NCBI GenBank assembly: GCA_015680685.1
Contig: MNCI01004501.1
Span: forward strand, 1,218,428 to 1,282,427
DNA length: 64,000 nt
Source: Gnetum montanum
Lineage: Eukaryota > Streptophyta > Gnetopsida > Gnetales > Gnetaceae
Reading direction: 5' to 3'
A program made the translations under genes and the position numbers. How positions within the stretch are numbered: position 1 is the stretch's first letter; each line of letters opens with the position of its first letter. Below are positions 23,330 through 33,836 of this stretch, piece after piece. The notes beneath the pieces are model-generated. The model was not told where the DNA came from, made no database searches, and saw only the letters and a program-made list of their open reading frames with translations.

Positions 23330-24620
23330 TTTAGATGAACTCCTCTTCATAGGCACCATTGATCCTCAAGCACCCAAGGTATCCCCTTGGTTCAATTGCA
23401 TCCTCACCTACCTTACAACCTAGGAGCTGCCAAAGGAGTGGAACCATCGGTAGAAACAACAGTTTCTCCATAAGGCCAAGCATTTCATGGAAATCAATGA
23501 CCACCTCTACAAGGTGTGCGTAGATGGCTTGGTTTGATTGTGTGTTCCTAATGATGATACACTGCATGTCCTCTAAGATGCTCACGAGGGTCCTTGTGGG
23601 GGCCACTATGCTGGATGTCAAACAACCATTAAAATCCTGCTTGTAGGGTATTACTGGCCTACACTTTTCAGGGATGCATAATGGTTTGCCCGCTCCTAAA
23701 AACAATGCCAAAGAGATGGTGGGATGTTGGCACGGTTGGAGGGACCTCAACAGTGGATTCAGCCACTGGAGCCTTTCGACATTTGGGATATCGACTTCAT
23801 GGGGCCCATCACCCCCTTGTCAAACAGAAAGGCATACATCATCGTGGCTGTGGACTACTGTACAAAGTGGGTAGAAGTGGAGCCGTCATCAACTATTCTT
23901 CCAACACCGCTACATAATTTTTCCAACAACAAATCATTACCAGGTTTGGAGTGCCACGTGCACTCATTTCTGACAATGGGACTCACTCCACGGGTGTCAC
24001 TTTTCAAAAAATCATGTAGCGCTTAGGGGTAACACATAAATTTACAACACCCTATCACCCCCAAGCCAATGGGAAGGCCAAAGTCACCAATAGGGAGATC
24101 ACCAAGATCCTTACCCAAACCATTAGCAAATATAAGAGGGATTGGAGTACCAAGCTCAACGATGCCCTATGGGCCTATCACTCCACTTGGAAACTTCCTG
24201 TAGGGTATTCTCCCTATGAGTTAGTATATGGAAAGTTGCCAACACTTCCAATCCAAGCAGAACTCCAGACACTATCCACAGCCAGTGACCTTGACCTTGA
24301 CCTACCACTAGCACAACATGAATAATTAATCAATTTAAGTGTACTAGATGAGAACCGACTAGTAGCCCTATTTTCAAATGAAACCCACAAGGCCTATAAC
24401 AAGAAACGACATGATCTTAGGATTCGGAAGGTCACATTTAGATGTGGAGATAAGGTATTGTATTGGAACCCCTCACATGTATTCCAACTAACAAAGTTTC
24501 AGAAACTATGGGAGGGACCTTATATTGTCTTCAAAACCTTTCCATCTAGGGCCTTACTCATCCACAAACCTAGGGACTCCACTAGAACATAGTTAGTCAA
24601 CCGCCAACAATTAAAACCTT
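23330..24620 (+). pseudogene. Integrase remnant of D
   Basis: The zinc-binding His pair is present (AHEGPCGGHYA), but the Cys pair is damaged by stops near 23680-23700. The core keeps DIDFMG (first Asp) and SDNGTH (second Asp). At the third catalytic position the codon at 24080-24082 is AAA (Lys) in N-G-K-A-K-V-T-N. The C-terminus has a GPY/F-like module, LWEGPYIVFKTFPS, then RQQLKPFREL. One frame shift lies near 24010. Confidence 0.85.
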
Positions 24621-25508
24621 TCCGTGAGCTCCACACAACCAGTGCCACCGCCTCATCATCATTTGGTAGCCCTCATTCCATTTTTCATGTCTCCTCCTTT
24701 CCACCTAGTCGTGGGGGAGACCATCATCCCTGCTGATCCATTCCCTATTCCCCTTACCATTTTATCATTTTTTTGTTTTACAATTTTTTTTACACTTTTT
24801 TGTTTTCCATTTCTTTGTTTATCATTTTTTTACAATTTTTGTTTTACACTTTTTTTTTCACCATCGTTCATATGTTTACACATTCTTTGCACATCTTTTC
24901 ATTTTTTTTTACTTATTTTTCATTTTTTGTACATGTCTATTTTTTTGCTTAATGGTAGCCATCATCATATTGTCTTCAGACGTTTGGCATGGTCGATTTT
25001 TGTTACGATGGGTATTGTAATAGTCTTTCTCATTATCTGGCTCCTACCATTGCATGGTTGTCTTTGGATTTTACGTTGTTTTCACTTCATAAACTCGGTA
25101 GTGAGTCCAAATCATTCGCCCATTCATCATTCCATGGTTATCCTTCTGTTGCGAACATGTAACCCCTTAACTTAAAACCATTTTAATTAATGTGTGACTT
25201 GTGTAGTTCCCAGACTAAGGGATGACCCAATGGTTTGAATCAGGTGTGACTTCAAGGGGAATGCTTTATTCATTATTCTATTCTATTCCTCGGGTTGCCA
25301 GTGTGTCCTTACGGATTTCCTCCCACTCCAAGTTTCTCCCCACAGAAGTTTCTGGGTAGTTTGACCTTGCATGGTGTGTTCCTCACTAAAAAAGATTCAA
25401 AAATTCAAAAAAAAAAGAAAAAAAAACAAAACAAAATAAACAAATAAAATGAGAATTCAAAGCACACCCCTTGGTCAGATGCATGCAAACACGCATGGGT
25501 CTTCGCAT

Positions 25509-25569
25509 GGTGTGGTTTCCCTAGAAAAAAGAAAAGAAAAACAAATCACCAGGGAATTCAAAGCACACC
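25509..25569 (+). other. A-rich-loop hairpin, second unit of D
   Basis: TTCCCT (25517-25522) can pair with AGGGAA (25551-25556), and GGTGTG (25509-25514) faces CACACC (25564-25569). The stem differs in sequence from those of Z and B but still pairs, and the loop is again A-rich. Confidence 0.65.
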
Positions 25570-26278
25570 ACTTAGGCCGCCTCTCACGGGTTGTCCTGTT
25601 TCAATTCCTTCTTCTCACATTTCCTGGAGTGGTGGTTCTCTATTTGGTCATTCTTGCTTCTTTGGGGGATGGTCAGGACTTCGTCTATTGCTGCAATGTC
25701 AGTGACTGCGGATGGTTTTGGGTCTGACCTCAAGAAAGGTTCTACCGGGTCACTTAACCAAAATCGCACACGGGGTTTCATGTGGCCAACACTTGGAATT
25801 TTCATTCTCTCCTTTTCCTATGTTTCCACTTCTCTCTATACTCACCTCACTTCCCTTTTTATGTTTTGTGTTAGTCATGTTTTCTATAGGTCTCTCATGC
25901 CTTGGTGGGTTCTCTTGGTTTGGAGTCTTAACTGGTCAACACCGCTTCTTGGCACCCAGGCCCACGAATCTTGGTGTTTAGGGTATGTAGGGGCTACAAA
26001 GGCCATTGCCTGCTATGGGGAGGACCCACCTGCTTACTCCTGGTTCCGCCTGTTAAGCCTTCCATCCTTTGGATTTCTTAGTTGACTAGTTTCAGTGTCC
26101 CATCATTCGATTTCTTCCTCGCAAAGTTCTTTTTGCATCCTATTCTCTAATTTTGCCTCTTTTTCATATTCCATTCCCTTCCTCATGTCCTTAGCCATGA
26201 TTGGACCTTTTATGTGCTTCAACTACCTCAATTTGGATTTTCAAATTCATCATTTTGGGTGTTTTATGGGTTGGTCAA

Positions 26279-26395
26279 CGCTGGTCCACAAGTGAACAGT
26301 GTTGCGTATACTTGGCCCTGTATATGCAGTGCCTACATATACGTAGCCCTGTTGATGCAACATCCAACCCCTATATATACACCCACTACGCTTTC
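26279..26395 (+). promoter_or_regulatory. LTR-U3-like promoter block upstream of extra ORF (D)
   Basis: The block holds repeated GTATA/TAGCCCTGTTGATGC-like words similar in style to the LTR U3, followed by TATATATA at 26372-26379. It lies about 380 bp before the extra ORF. Copy E has a comparable block in the same relative place, with TATAAATA (minus strand, plus-strand span 44197-44204) and GGCCTCATTGAC. I infer a possible internal promoter. Confidence 0.4.
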
Positions 26396-26756
26396 ATTTT
26401 TTCATCATTTGGAGTCCAAATTGACGGGATTTTTTTACCAATTTTTCTGCCTAACCCTTTCCAATGCACCTACATTCCATCGCGTGTCCGCATCAACTTG
26501 TCCTTGCCCTTTGATGCACCCAGAGGTATGCTCTCAGTCGTGGGGGGGGGGGGGGGGGGGGGTGGTCCCTTTGTATAATTAATTAATTAATTAATTAGTT
26601 TTTTAATTACAAAAAATTTGGCCCTAACCCCTAACTTAATGCTCCGGGAAATCTAACAGTGTGCCTATGCCATTAACATAACTTGGTCAAACTCAGAAAG
26701 TATATACAGATCATCTTAAACTGAATAGTCTAATGGATGATTATGTTTGATTGCAG

Positions 26757-29462
26757 ATGGCACAAAAATTGAGGCACCCAAGGGATGAAGGACTTTCACA
26801 ACCAAGGGACAAGCGCCCACGCACGGGAAGGGGACGAGGTGTGCAACTGCTAGAGTATGCGGAGGGCTCTCATGCAACTGGGCCTTTTGGTGAAAGACCT
26901 GATGTGGAATCTGTTCATCAGATTCCTGAATAGGAGATTCTCGATGAGAAATCGCTAGGGGATGAGACTCCTGAGATAGCACCACAGCTTGAGGTCACCC
27001 TGACCCAAGCCTGCCTTGATGCTATCACACAACGCAAGGTGCAACGGACGGTCCTCCAAGAGCTAAATTTTGGACCATTCCTTGAGCACGCACCAGAAGA
27101 CGTGAGACTCCAATTACAGAACTCTCTAATGTGGCCAATCATCATAATCAGTGGTGAGTGGTACTTAGGAGAAACTTATCTCTTCTGGTCGAATTAGCAA
27201 CCAGGGTCTAGAGTAAGAATCAAAGACATTTATGTCTCTTACTCTTTAGAAGCAATAGCGCAAGCTCTGGGGTTACCTAAAACTGGGGCAGATGTGGTAG
27301 AAATTCCAAAGTAGGCCAATCCTGAGGTAAAGGTGCAATGGACCAAATGGTGCTATGGGGTAGAGTGCAATGAATTCGGCTCCTTGACAACGGTGGAGAG
27401 AGTATACTCAAAGATCGCATCTTATCATTTGAATCCAACGGTAAGACCTAGCAAAATCACTACCTTCTCTGCTTATGCATGTGTCACCTTGAGTGGTAAA
27501 TTTCCCATGAGTCTTCCACAGCTATTATTTTTGGAGATTGAAAATAGGTTCATTGAGAATGAACATGGAAGATGAGCTCTCCCCTTTCCTTGCCTAATCC
27601 GAAAGTTGTGCAAACGGGTAGGGATAGCACAATATTCTAATGACATAATCTAGCGTGCCCCAATTGCCTCGTGGTGAGAGATGATGAAAGAAAAAATGCC
27701 TACCACCACATAGACAGAGGAAGAGTAGCAACCACCTCCACCACCTGCACAAACAATGCATCTGGGCTTGCAAAACACAACAGAATACATCCGCAAGATC
27801 CGGGAAATGCTCTTGAGCTAGCAAGAGCAATCTGAAAGGATTGGTGGAGGAGAATACCGTTCAGTCTATTGCCCTGCCATGAGCCACCTGGAGCAAGTGG
27901 CTCAATTAGTCAACTTGCTTGAAAAGGTAGGGCCGATATTCTCTGCCGCCCAAGCACCAATTCCAACTAGAATAGATCCAAGCATTTGAGATGTATCAAC
28001 TGCAACCCAACAGTTACTCCCTGAAATCTCAGGGAATGCTGCTACTTTCTCTGTATGCTTGGAAGATGGTGAAGAGGTGATTGTTCTGGTGATGCAGCAC
28101 CAGGGACAGGAAGTTTTAGCTGAAGTGGTTACTGATACAATTGCTACGGCTCTCAATGCACCGGTAGCACCTGTACCAAAAATTCATGGACTACAAGATG
28201 TACATGTATCTATTAGAACTTTGCGTAGAAAGATTGATGTAGTCCAACATGAAGAATTGTTGGACCAACTGGTGGGAACCGGGCAACCACTTCCAGATGT
28301 CTTTGACCTTCCGAATAACATTACTGTGACCCAGTCGGAGCTGCTCTCGGCAAGGGGCAAGAGCCTTATTTTTATGGAGCAACTAGAAGCTGCTCAAGTC
28401 ACTTGTCAATGCTTGGCAACTGAGGTAGCCCAATTAAGAGTCCAACTTGCTGATCCTGCCATCCTCAACTATGAAATCACCAGAGATGAAGCTTTTCAAC
28501 AGCTTCAGCTTAAACTGCAGGTTGTTGAGGATGTGCGAGAGACGGTGATCCTCGACAAGTCCATAGCAGACACCCAAGCATATCACTTGGAAAAGGACTT
28601 GGTGGAGGTTTGCCAGGAGAACATGCAGCTGACTATGAAAGTTCATCACCTACGCAATGTTGGTGTAGAGAACAAACACATGAAAGATTTCATGCACCAA
28701 CAGTACTAGGAGCTAGCCAAGGTGAATGTAGACATAAGAAGGTTGGCAACTGAAAATCGAAATCTGTCAATGGAGGAGGTTCGGGCATTGCAACAGAAGT
28801 TTGCAATCGAAACTGCCACTTGGAAGAATGAGGCCCTGAAATTCAAAAAAGTCAAAAATCATTACAGGGACCAAGTGGGGTTGTAGAAGGAGGTAAACGA
28901 GAAGCACATTCAAGTCACCAAAGCCAACATGAACCAAGTGCTCCAACAGCTCCAAGAGGAAGGAAATATATGGCCATCTATCTTCGATGGATTGAATGCC
29001 TACAATAAAGCAGAAATTTGCCTAAAGGATCTGCAAATTGAGAAAATGATAGAGTACATGGAGATGGCCAACCTTCAATATGCAAACCCAGCTATGCTTA
29101 CAGCCGGGAGATCGTGGTTAGAGTTAGAAAAGCAAGTGGCCACCTCGTATTCCTTATACAAGGGAGAGTTCCAGGCGCACAAGGCAACAAAACAAAAGCT
29201 AGCAATAGAAAATGTAGAACTCAAGGTCCTCCACCCAAGCTTTGAAGGATAACATACATTTATGGAGGACCTGGCCCGAAGAATGAATGACTACCAGTAG
29301 TTGCAGGCATCAATCCAAGCGTTCAACATCGAATGCAAGCAATTTGCAGCCTAGTTTGTCAACTTAAAAGAACTCATTCTGGCACTGCCTTATCCTTGGG
29401 AAGTTCTAGTTCTAGCACATATTGGAGAAGCTACCTAGACCGTGAATGATCCCAGAAGAAAA
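26757..29462 (+). pseudogene. Extra 3' ORF of D: plant-transposon-protein-like N-terminus, coiled-coil C-terminus
   Basis: The ATG at 26757 directly follows TTTGATTGCAG, a good splice-acceptor match, so a spliced subgenomic message is possible. A basic leader (RDKRPRTGRGRG) is followed by a globular part (about 26970-27620), with VRIKDIYVSYSLEAIAQALG, SKIASYHLNPTVRPSK and LPFPCLIRKLCKRVG. The layout resembles the 'putative plant transposon protein' domain found in plant retrotransposon ORFs; this is recall, not a search. A long Leu/Gln/Glu-rich part (28060-29250) looks coiled-coil. About ten stops are present. The C-terminus runs into the N gap. Copy E has the same ORF, so it belongs to the element. 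Confidence 0.75.
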
Positions 29463-30305
29463 NNNNNNNNNNNNNNNNNNNNNNNNNNNNNNNNNNNNNN
29501 NNNNNNNNNNNNNNNNNNNNNNNNNNNNNNNNNNNNNNNNNNNNNNNNNNNNNNNNNNNNNNNNNNNNNNNNNNNNNNNNNNNNNNNNNNNNNNNNNNNN
29601 NNNNNNNNNNNNNNNNNNNNNNNNNNNNNNNNNNNNNNNNNNNNNNNNNNNNNNNNNNNNNNNNNNNNNNNNNNNNNNNNNNNNNNNNNNNNNNNNNNNN
29701 NNNNNNNNNNNNNNNNNNNNNNNNNNNNNNNNNNNNNNNNNNNNNNNNNNNNNNNNNNNNNNNNNNNNNNNNNNNNNNNNNNNNNNNNNNNNNNNNNNNN
29801 NNNNNNNNNNNNNNNNNNNNNNNNNNNNNNNNNNNNNNNNNNNNNNNNNNNNNNNNNNNNNNNNNNNNNNNNNNNNNNNNNNNNNNNNNNNNNNNNNNNN
29901 NNNNNNNNNNNNNNNNNNNNNNNNNNNNNNNNNNNNNNNNNNNNNNNNNNNNNNNNNNNNNNNNNNNNNNNNNNNNNNNNNNNNNNNNNNNNNNNNNNNN
30001 NNNNNNNNNNNNNNNNNNNNNNNNNNNNNNNNNNNNNNNNNNNNNNNNNNNNNNNNNNNNNNNNNNNNNNNNNNNNNNNNNNNNNNNNNNNNNNNNNNNN
30101 NNNNNNNNNNNNNNNNNNNNNNNNNNNNNNNNNNNNNNNNNNNNNNNNNNNNNNNNNNNNNNNNNNNNNNNNNNNNNNNNNNNNNNNNNNNNNNNNNNNN
30201 NNNNNNNNNNNNNNNNNNNNNNNNNNNNNNNNNNNNNNNNNNNNNNNNNNNNNNNNNNNNNNNNNNNNNNNNNNNNNNNNNNNNNNNNNNNNNNNNNNNN
30301 NNNNN
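29463..30305. other. Assembly gap (843 N)
   Basis: A run of 843 n. By comparison with E and the D 5' LTR, it should hide the C-terminus of the extra ORF, the polypurine tract and the first half of the 3' LTR. That needs roughly 800 bp, close to the gap size. Apparent 295-299-codon ORFs across it are artefacts. Confidence 0.95.
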
Positions 30306-30723
30306 GAACGTAACCCAATCACTTGGTAAGCCCAGTGACGCTTAACGTCTGGTAACCCAGAAGTGTTAGGAGATGCTCAGAACGTGCTTGGAAGATGGGA
30401 CCAAATACTTATGTTAGGAGTAGTTAAGATTTAGATTAAGATAATTTTAGATTAATTAATATTCTATCCTTATTTTCCAAGATAATTAGTCACCAAAACG
30501 ATAATTAAAAAGATATAAAAAACATTAGCCTTAGTCTCACTTAACTATCGTAAACAAAACTTCACAAGTGAGATTAGGATGATAATGACCGTTCTAACCC
30601 AAGGTTTCACTAGTTAGAAGTCTAGTGTATGTTAAGTGCTTACAGTCTGTGGATTTCGACCGAGTCGCACGTGAACGCTCATGATTCGTATGGTTGGACA
30701 TAAGGGTACCTAGCCACTCATCA
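30306..30723 (+). repeat. 3' LTR of D, visible right half
   Basis: It matches 20155-20572 of the 5' LTR at equal length (418 bases), ends CACTCATCA, and is followed by the AAGCC target duplication. Confidence 0.93.
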
Positions 30724-32060
30724 AAGCCTCATCCCCAAGTGAAAATAGTTGTATATTGTCTATATGTGGGCTTGGGGAAGTTAAAAATTCCTTTTGGGAT
30801 GTCAAAATTGGCATTTTAATGGGTTTTATGGGGGATATGACATTTTCCACGTTAGAGATACCCATTGGAAAATATAACTGATGTACCAGGGGTCTAACTC
30901 ACCTACCCAAGCTATAACCCATCTACTCTCAATGTTGGAGGGTAAAACATCAACCATGCTTAGTGTGGTGCTTTATAACCTTTACCCCTAGCATTAAACC
31001 TTCCCCTAACATTGCTCCAACATGGCCAAGATTTTAGCATTGAATCTTGCCTAAGCATGGGTCCAGTGTGGGTCCAACATGGATCTAGTATGGATCTAGC
31101 ATGGATCCAACATGGGTCCAATGTGGATCCTACGTGGATCCAACATGGATCCAGTGTTACTCTAGTGTGGGTGCCATCCCCCCAACATGGATGTTGTACC
31201 CCAATTACTATTTTTAGTAAATGGAATGGTTTTGATGCCATGGGGATATAACACTTGCCATACATAGTAACCTTTCTGAATTTGAACATCCATCACACCT
31301 ACACGTAGCTAGAATTTACAGTAGAAATCAAGTAGAATTTGAAGCCAAATTTGTGGTCCAAAACCTTATAAAACCCAAGAACCAACACTATGTAAAGGTC
31401 CATGAATTTTTTGGTTTCACACTTTACAATTTTTAGCCATTTTTGCATTCAAGAGCTCTTGCACACCTACAAATACACAACTTCTCGAATTCACAGTGTG
31501 GAACCCCCCATAGCCATTATTACCCCACTTTGAGATTTTGTGAGTTTTGGGTATCAACGCTGAGCATTTTAGGGTTTAACCCTAGCATGGCTCTTCTTAG
31601 TAGCAAAACCCCCCTCAAACATCCAACATTACAATCTAGTGCAAAGAGTAACAAAGGTTCAAAAGCATTGGGAGATGCAGAGCCTCTAGATTGTGAAGTT
31701 GATTACAATAGTTTTAACAGATTCTAAACCCCCAACGAAGTGAACCCCCTACTACTTGAAGTACATTTTGTACACATTTCTTGAACCATTCTTTGTTTCT
31801 ATTCAAATAAAGTTTACAGTTCTATTTATGTGCAAGATAGATTTATTTGTTTCAATTCTATGCATTTTTTTCTCATATTTGCATTACATTTTTATTTTTC
31901 TACCCCCATTTACATTTTCCAAGTCCCTAGATGATCTGTTGGACTATCTAGGGCTATTTTTTGGAGGTCATAGGGATTCAAAATTAAAGCTATTACATTG
32001 GAAGTTTTAGTTTTCTAGCAATCAAATTTTTCAATTGCAACAGATAAGATGTATTTCCAA
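30724..32060 (+). repeat. A1 3' LTR, right part, with 11-bp minisatellite
   Basis: It resumes after insertion D. A TATA-like TTATAAAAC lies near 31362. The block TCCCTAGATGATCTGTTGG to about 32050 is similar to 54145-54280 in the A2 3' LTR, which supports LTR identity. The right boundary is approximate. The 94-codon ORF at 31443 (with MALLSSKTPLKHP near 31590) is unrecognised and unsupported in A2. Confidence 0.5.
31050..31165. repeat. 11-bp minisatellite (ATGGATCCAAC)
   Basis: About ten imperfect units of 11 bp, variants of ATGGATCCAAC with many GGATCC cores. The minus-strand ORF at 30960-31289 reads it as an 11-residue repeat (33 bp), which is incidental. Confidence 0.85.
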
Positions 32061-32430
32061 TGGAACTCCTAGAAATTTTTATTTTGTACATTTATTAGAT
32101 TATTAATGTATCAACCTTACTAGAGGACTACCTTCAGGAATGGGTAACATATCTTTCCAGTGGCATGGTAAGGTAGCACATATTTTAGATATACTTCCAT
32201 TTTTTATTAGAACTCAAGAGAATAATATAACTTATTAGCAGGATAAGACTTATAGTAGCAACCTTAGAGAATCCACAAATACCCTTAATGTCACACCATT
32301 TTCATTCCCACTTAGTTCATCACTTTTCTATCTAGGCATAATAATCACAAGTTTATTTTAGTTTTATTGTGAAAAGAATGTCATTATCTCCATGGTAAGA
32401 ACCTCTTATTTTTAGAAATGAGTTGATTAG
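32061..32430. other. Stretch between A1 and A2
   Basis: AT-rich, with no ORF of note. It contains a segment near 32119-32166 (GAATGGGTAACATATCTTTC) that closely resembles 44968-45016 inside copy E. Otherwise nothing is recognised. ATTAG (32426-32430) is the 5-bp left flank of A2. Confidence 0.5.
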
Positions 32431-33090
32431 TGATGTGGTTAAAACACCTTAAAGAAAATTCACGTTGCAATGTGAAGTCCAAACTCAAAACCTTTATTGT
32501 AATTTGATAGAAATACAAAGGTCAATATAATTACCTTATTTCCCCAAAAATCCCTCACTTTGGCTTTATATTTCTAGAATTTAAGGTAGCTTTTTATTTA
32601 AGAATTGAGATGTGTAGCCCACATGTTGCAAATCCCATGTATTTCGGCTTGTGGAGGTTAAAAATGTTTCAAACATTATAGATGCCTTATAATCTAGCTT
32701 GATGAGGCTAAAAGATGCTTTACATGCTATGAAAATCATTATTTTCACCTCATATGTTGGGCATATTAACCTCACATGTTGGACAACATGTGAGGGTAGC
32801 ATGTGAGATTTGGGCTTTAATCCCACATGATGAGCATTCTAGTTTCACATGTTGGGCAACATGTACCGGTAGTGTGTGGAAGGAAAAAATTAGCTAAATT
32901 TTCCATGTGTTGCATGAAAGAAATTCAAGTAGAGTAGAGTTTGCCAAAAACCTATCAACAATCATGGAAAAATTAATTAGCACTACATCAAAATGCTAAC
33001 AACTTACTTAAACAAGAAATTACTACATTGTACAACCAAAAGTCCACAACCATTCCCAAAACCCAGCGTATTCCCTACAACTTGCAAATT
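32431..33090 (+). repeat. A2 5' LTR (right end unclear)
   Basis: It aligns with 53157-53850 across the whole length, with blocks such as GATGTGTAGCCCACATG and GGAAGGAAAAAATTAGCTAA. A deletion of some 75 bp relative to the 3' LTR lies near 33030. After about 33090 I can no longer follow the alignment. Confidence 0.7.
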
Positions 33091-33373
33091 CACAATAATT
33101 TTTACTTTAGATTTTTTCAGTTATAATGTGCAACACTATCCTAATTTCCTACACTTTGAAGCATAAAAATTAATTATTTTCCTAGTGCAATGCATAGCAC
33201 TATCATGGCCCTCTACACTACCTTTGCAATTGCAGTGCACATTATCATCCCTATTTTCAATATTTATACTTTGTAGTTTTTTTTAATCATTTTCCCTTTT
33301 ACATGCTAGAAAAAGCTTCAAACAAAAGATTTTTGAAACTTATTACTTTGCAGTTGTATTGCATTTAAGGTTG

Positions 33374-33703
33374 TATAGTCTCACATACACAAACTTCCAC
33401 ATATTGGATAGTCTCATACACTGAGACTGCCACATGTTAGGCAATCTAACATGCTTAGACTTCCACATGATGGGTAGCCTCATACAATAAAACTTCCATA
33501 CACTGTGCAATCTCATACATTGAGACTTACACATGTTGGACAATCTCACATACTAAGACTTTCACATGCTGGGTAGTCTCATACGCTAAGAATTCCACAC
33601 ACTAGGTAGTCTCACACACTAAAAATGTCACACATTAGGTAGTCTCACATGCTAATACTTCCATGCTACGAAATCTCACATGCTAAAGCTTCATACACTA
33701 TGG
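33374..33703. repeat. 33-bp minisatellite, ten units
   Basis: Unit starts fall at 33374, 33407, 33440, 33473, 33506, 33539, 33572, 33605, 33638 and about 33670. Each unit is a variant of GGTAGTCTCACATGCTAAGA plus CTTCCACATG. The minus-strand ORF (33549 to 33343) shows the expected 11-residue repeat. Related words (CACATGTTGGGCAACATG) occur within the LTR at 32760-32870, so the array probably grew from LTR sequence. Confidence 0.88.
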
Positions 33704-33836
33704 GCCTTACATGCTCCAAAATTATAGTTATTTAAGCATTAGAAACTTTAAAAGTCTTTATCACTTTAACCAATTTATTGGTTTTCTACATTTTATGCCT
33801 TTCACATCCATAGTTCTACCTCACAATATTACACAC

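Larger units (their letters stand above)
24621..26756 (+). other. 3' non-coding region of D
   Basis: A T-rich leader is followed by two hairpin units (about 25366-25570), the purine tract CTATGGGGAGGACCCAC near 26012-26028, a promoter-like block (26279-26395), a run of 21 G (26542-26562) and a TAAT microsatellite (about 26576-26599). ORFs at 24624 (183 codons) and 25591 (164 codons) have low complexity, are not matched in B or E, and I regard them as chance. The region ends at the ATG of the extra 3' ORF. Confidence 0.65.
19674..30723 (+). mobile_element. Family 1 LTR retrotransposon D (gag/protease deleted, extra 3' ORF present)
   Basis: It is bounded by TGATGA/TCATCA LTR ends and a perfect AAGCC duplication (19669-19673 and 30724-30728). 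The order is LTR, PBS, gag fragment, RT, RNase H, integrase, 2.1 kb non-coding, extra ORF, N gap, LTR. Compared with B it lacks the region matching B 3200-5390, that is the gag core, zinc cluster and protease. It retains more CpG in its LTR than the other copies and has relatively few lesions, so it may be the youngest. It is not autonomous. Confidence 0.92.

Noticed and set aside
24624-25175. 183-codon ORF after integrase in D as a membrane protein
   Set aside because: It is Phe/Leu-rich because the DNA is T-rich, and neither B nor E keeps it.
29431-30345. Four long ORFs of 295-299 codons
   Set aside because: They are almost wholly made of N and reflect the assembly gap.
33374-33703. Repeat protein on the minus strand (11-residue repeats)
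   Set aside because: The periodicity is a by-product of the 33-bp DNA repeat; no start context, and the array lies in LTR-derived sequence.
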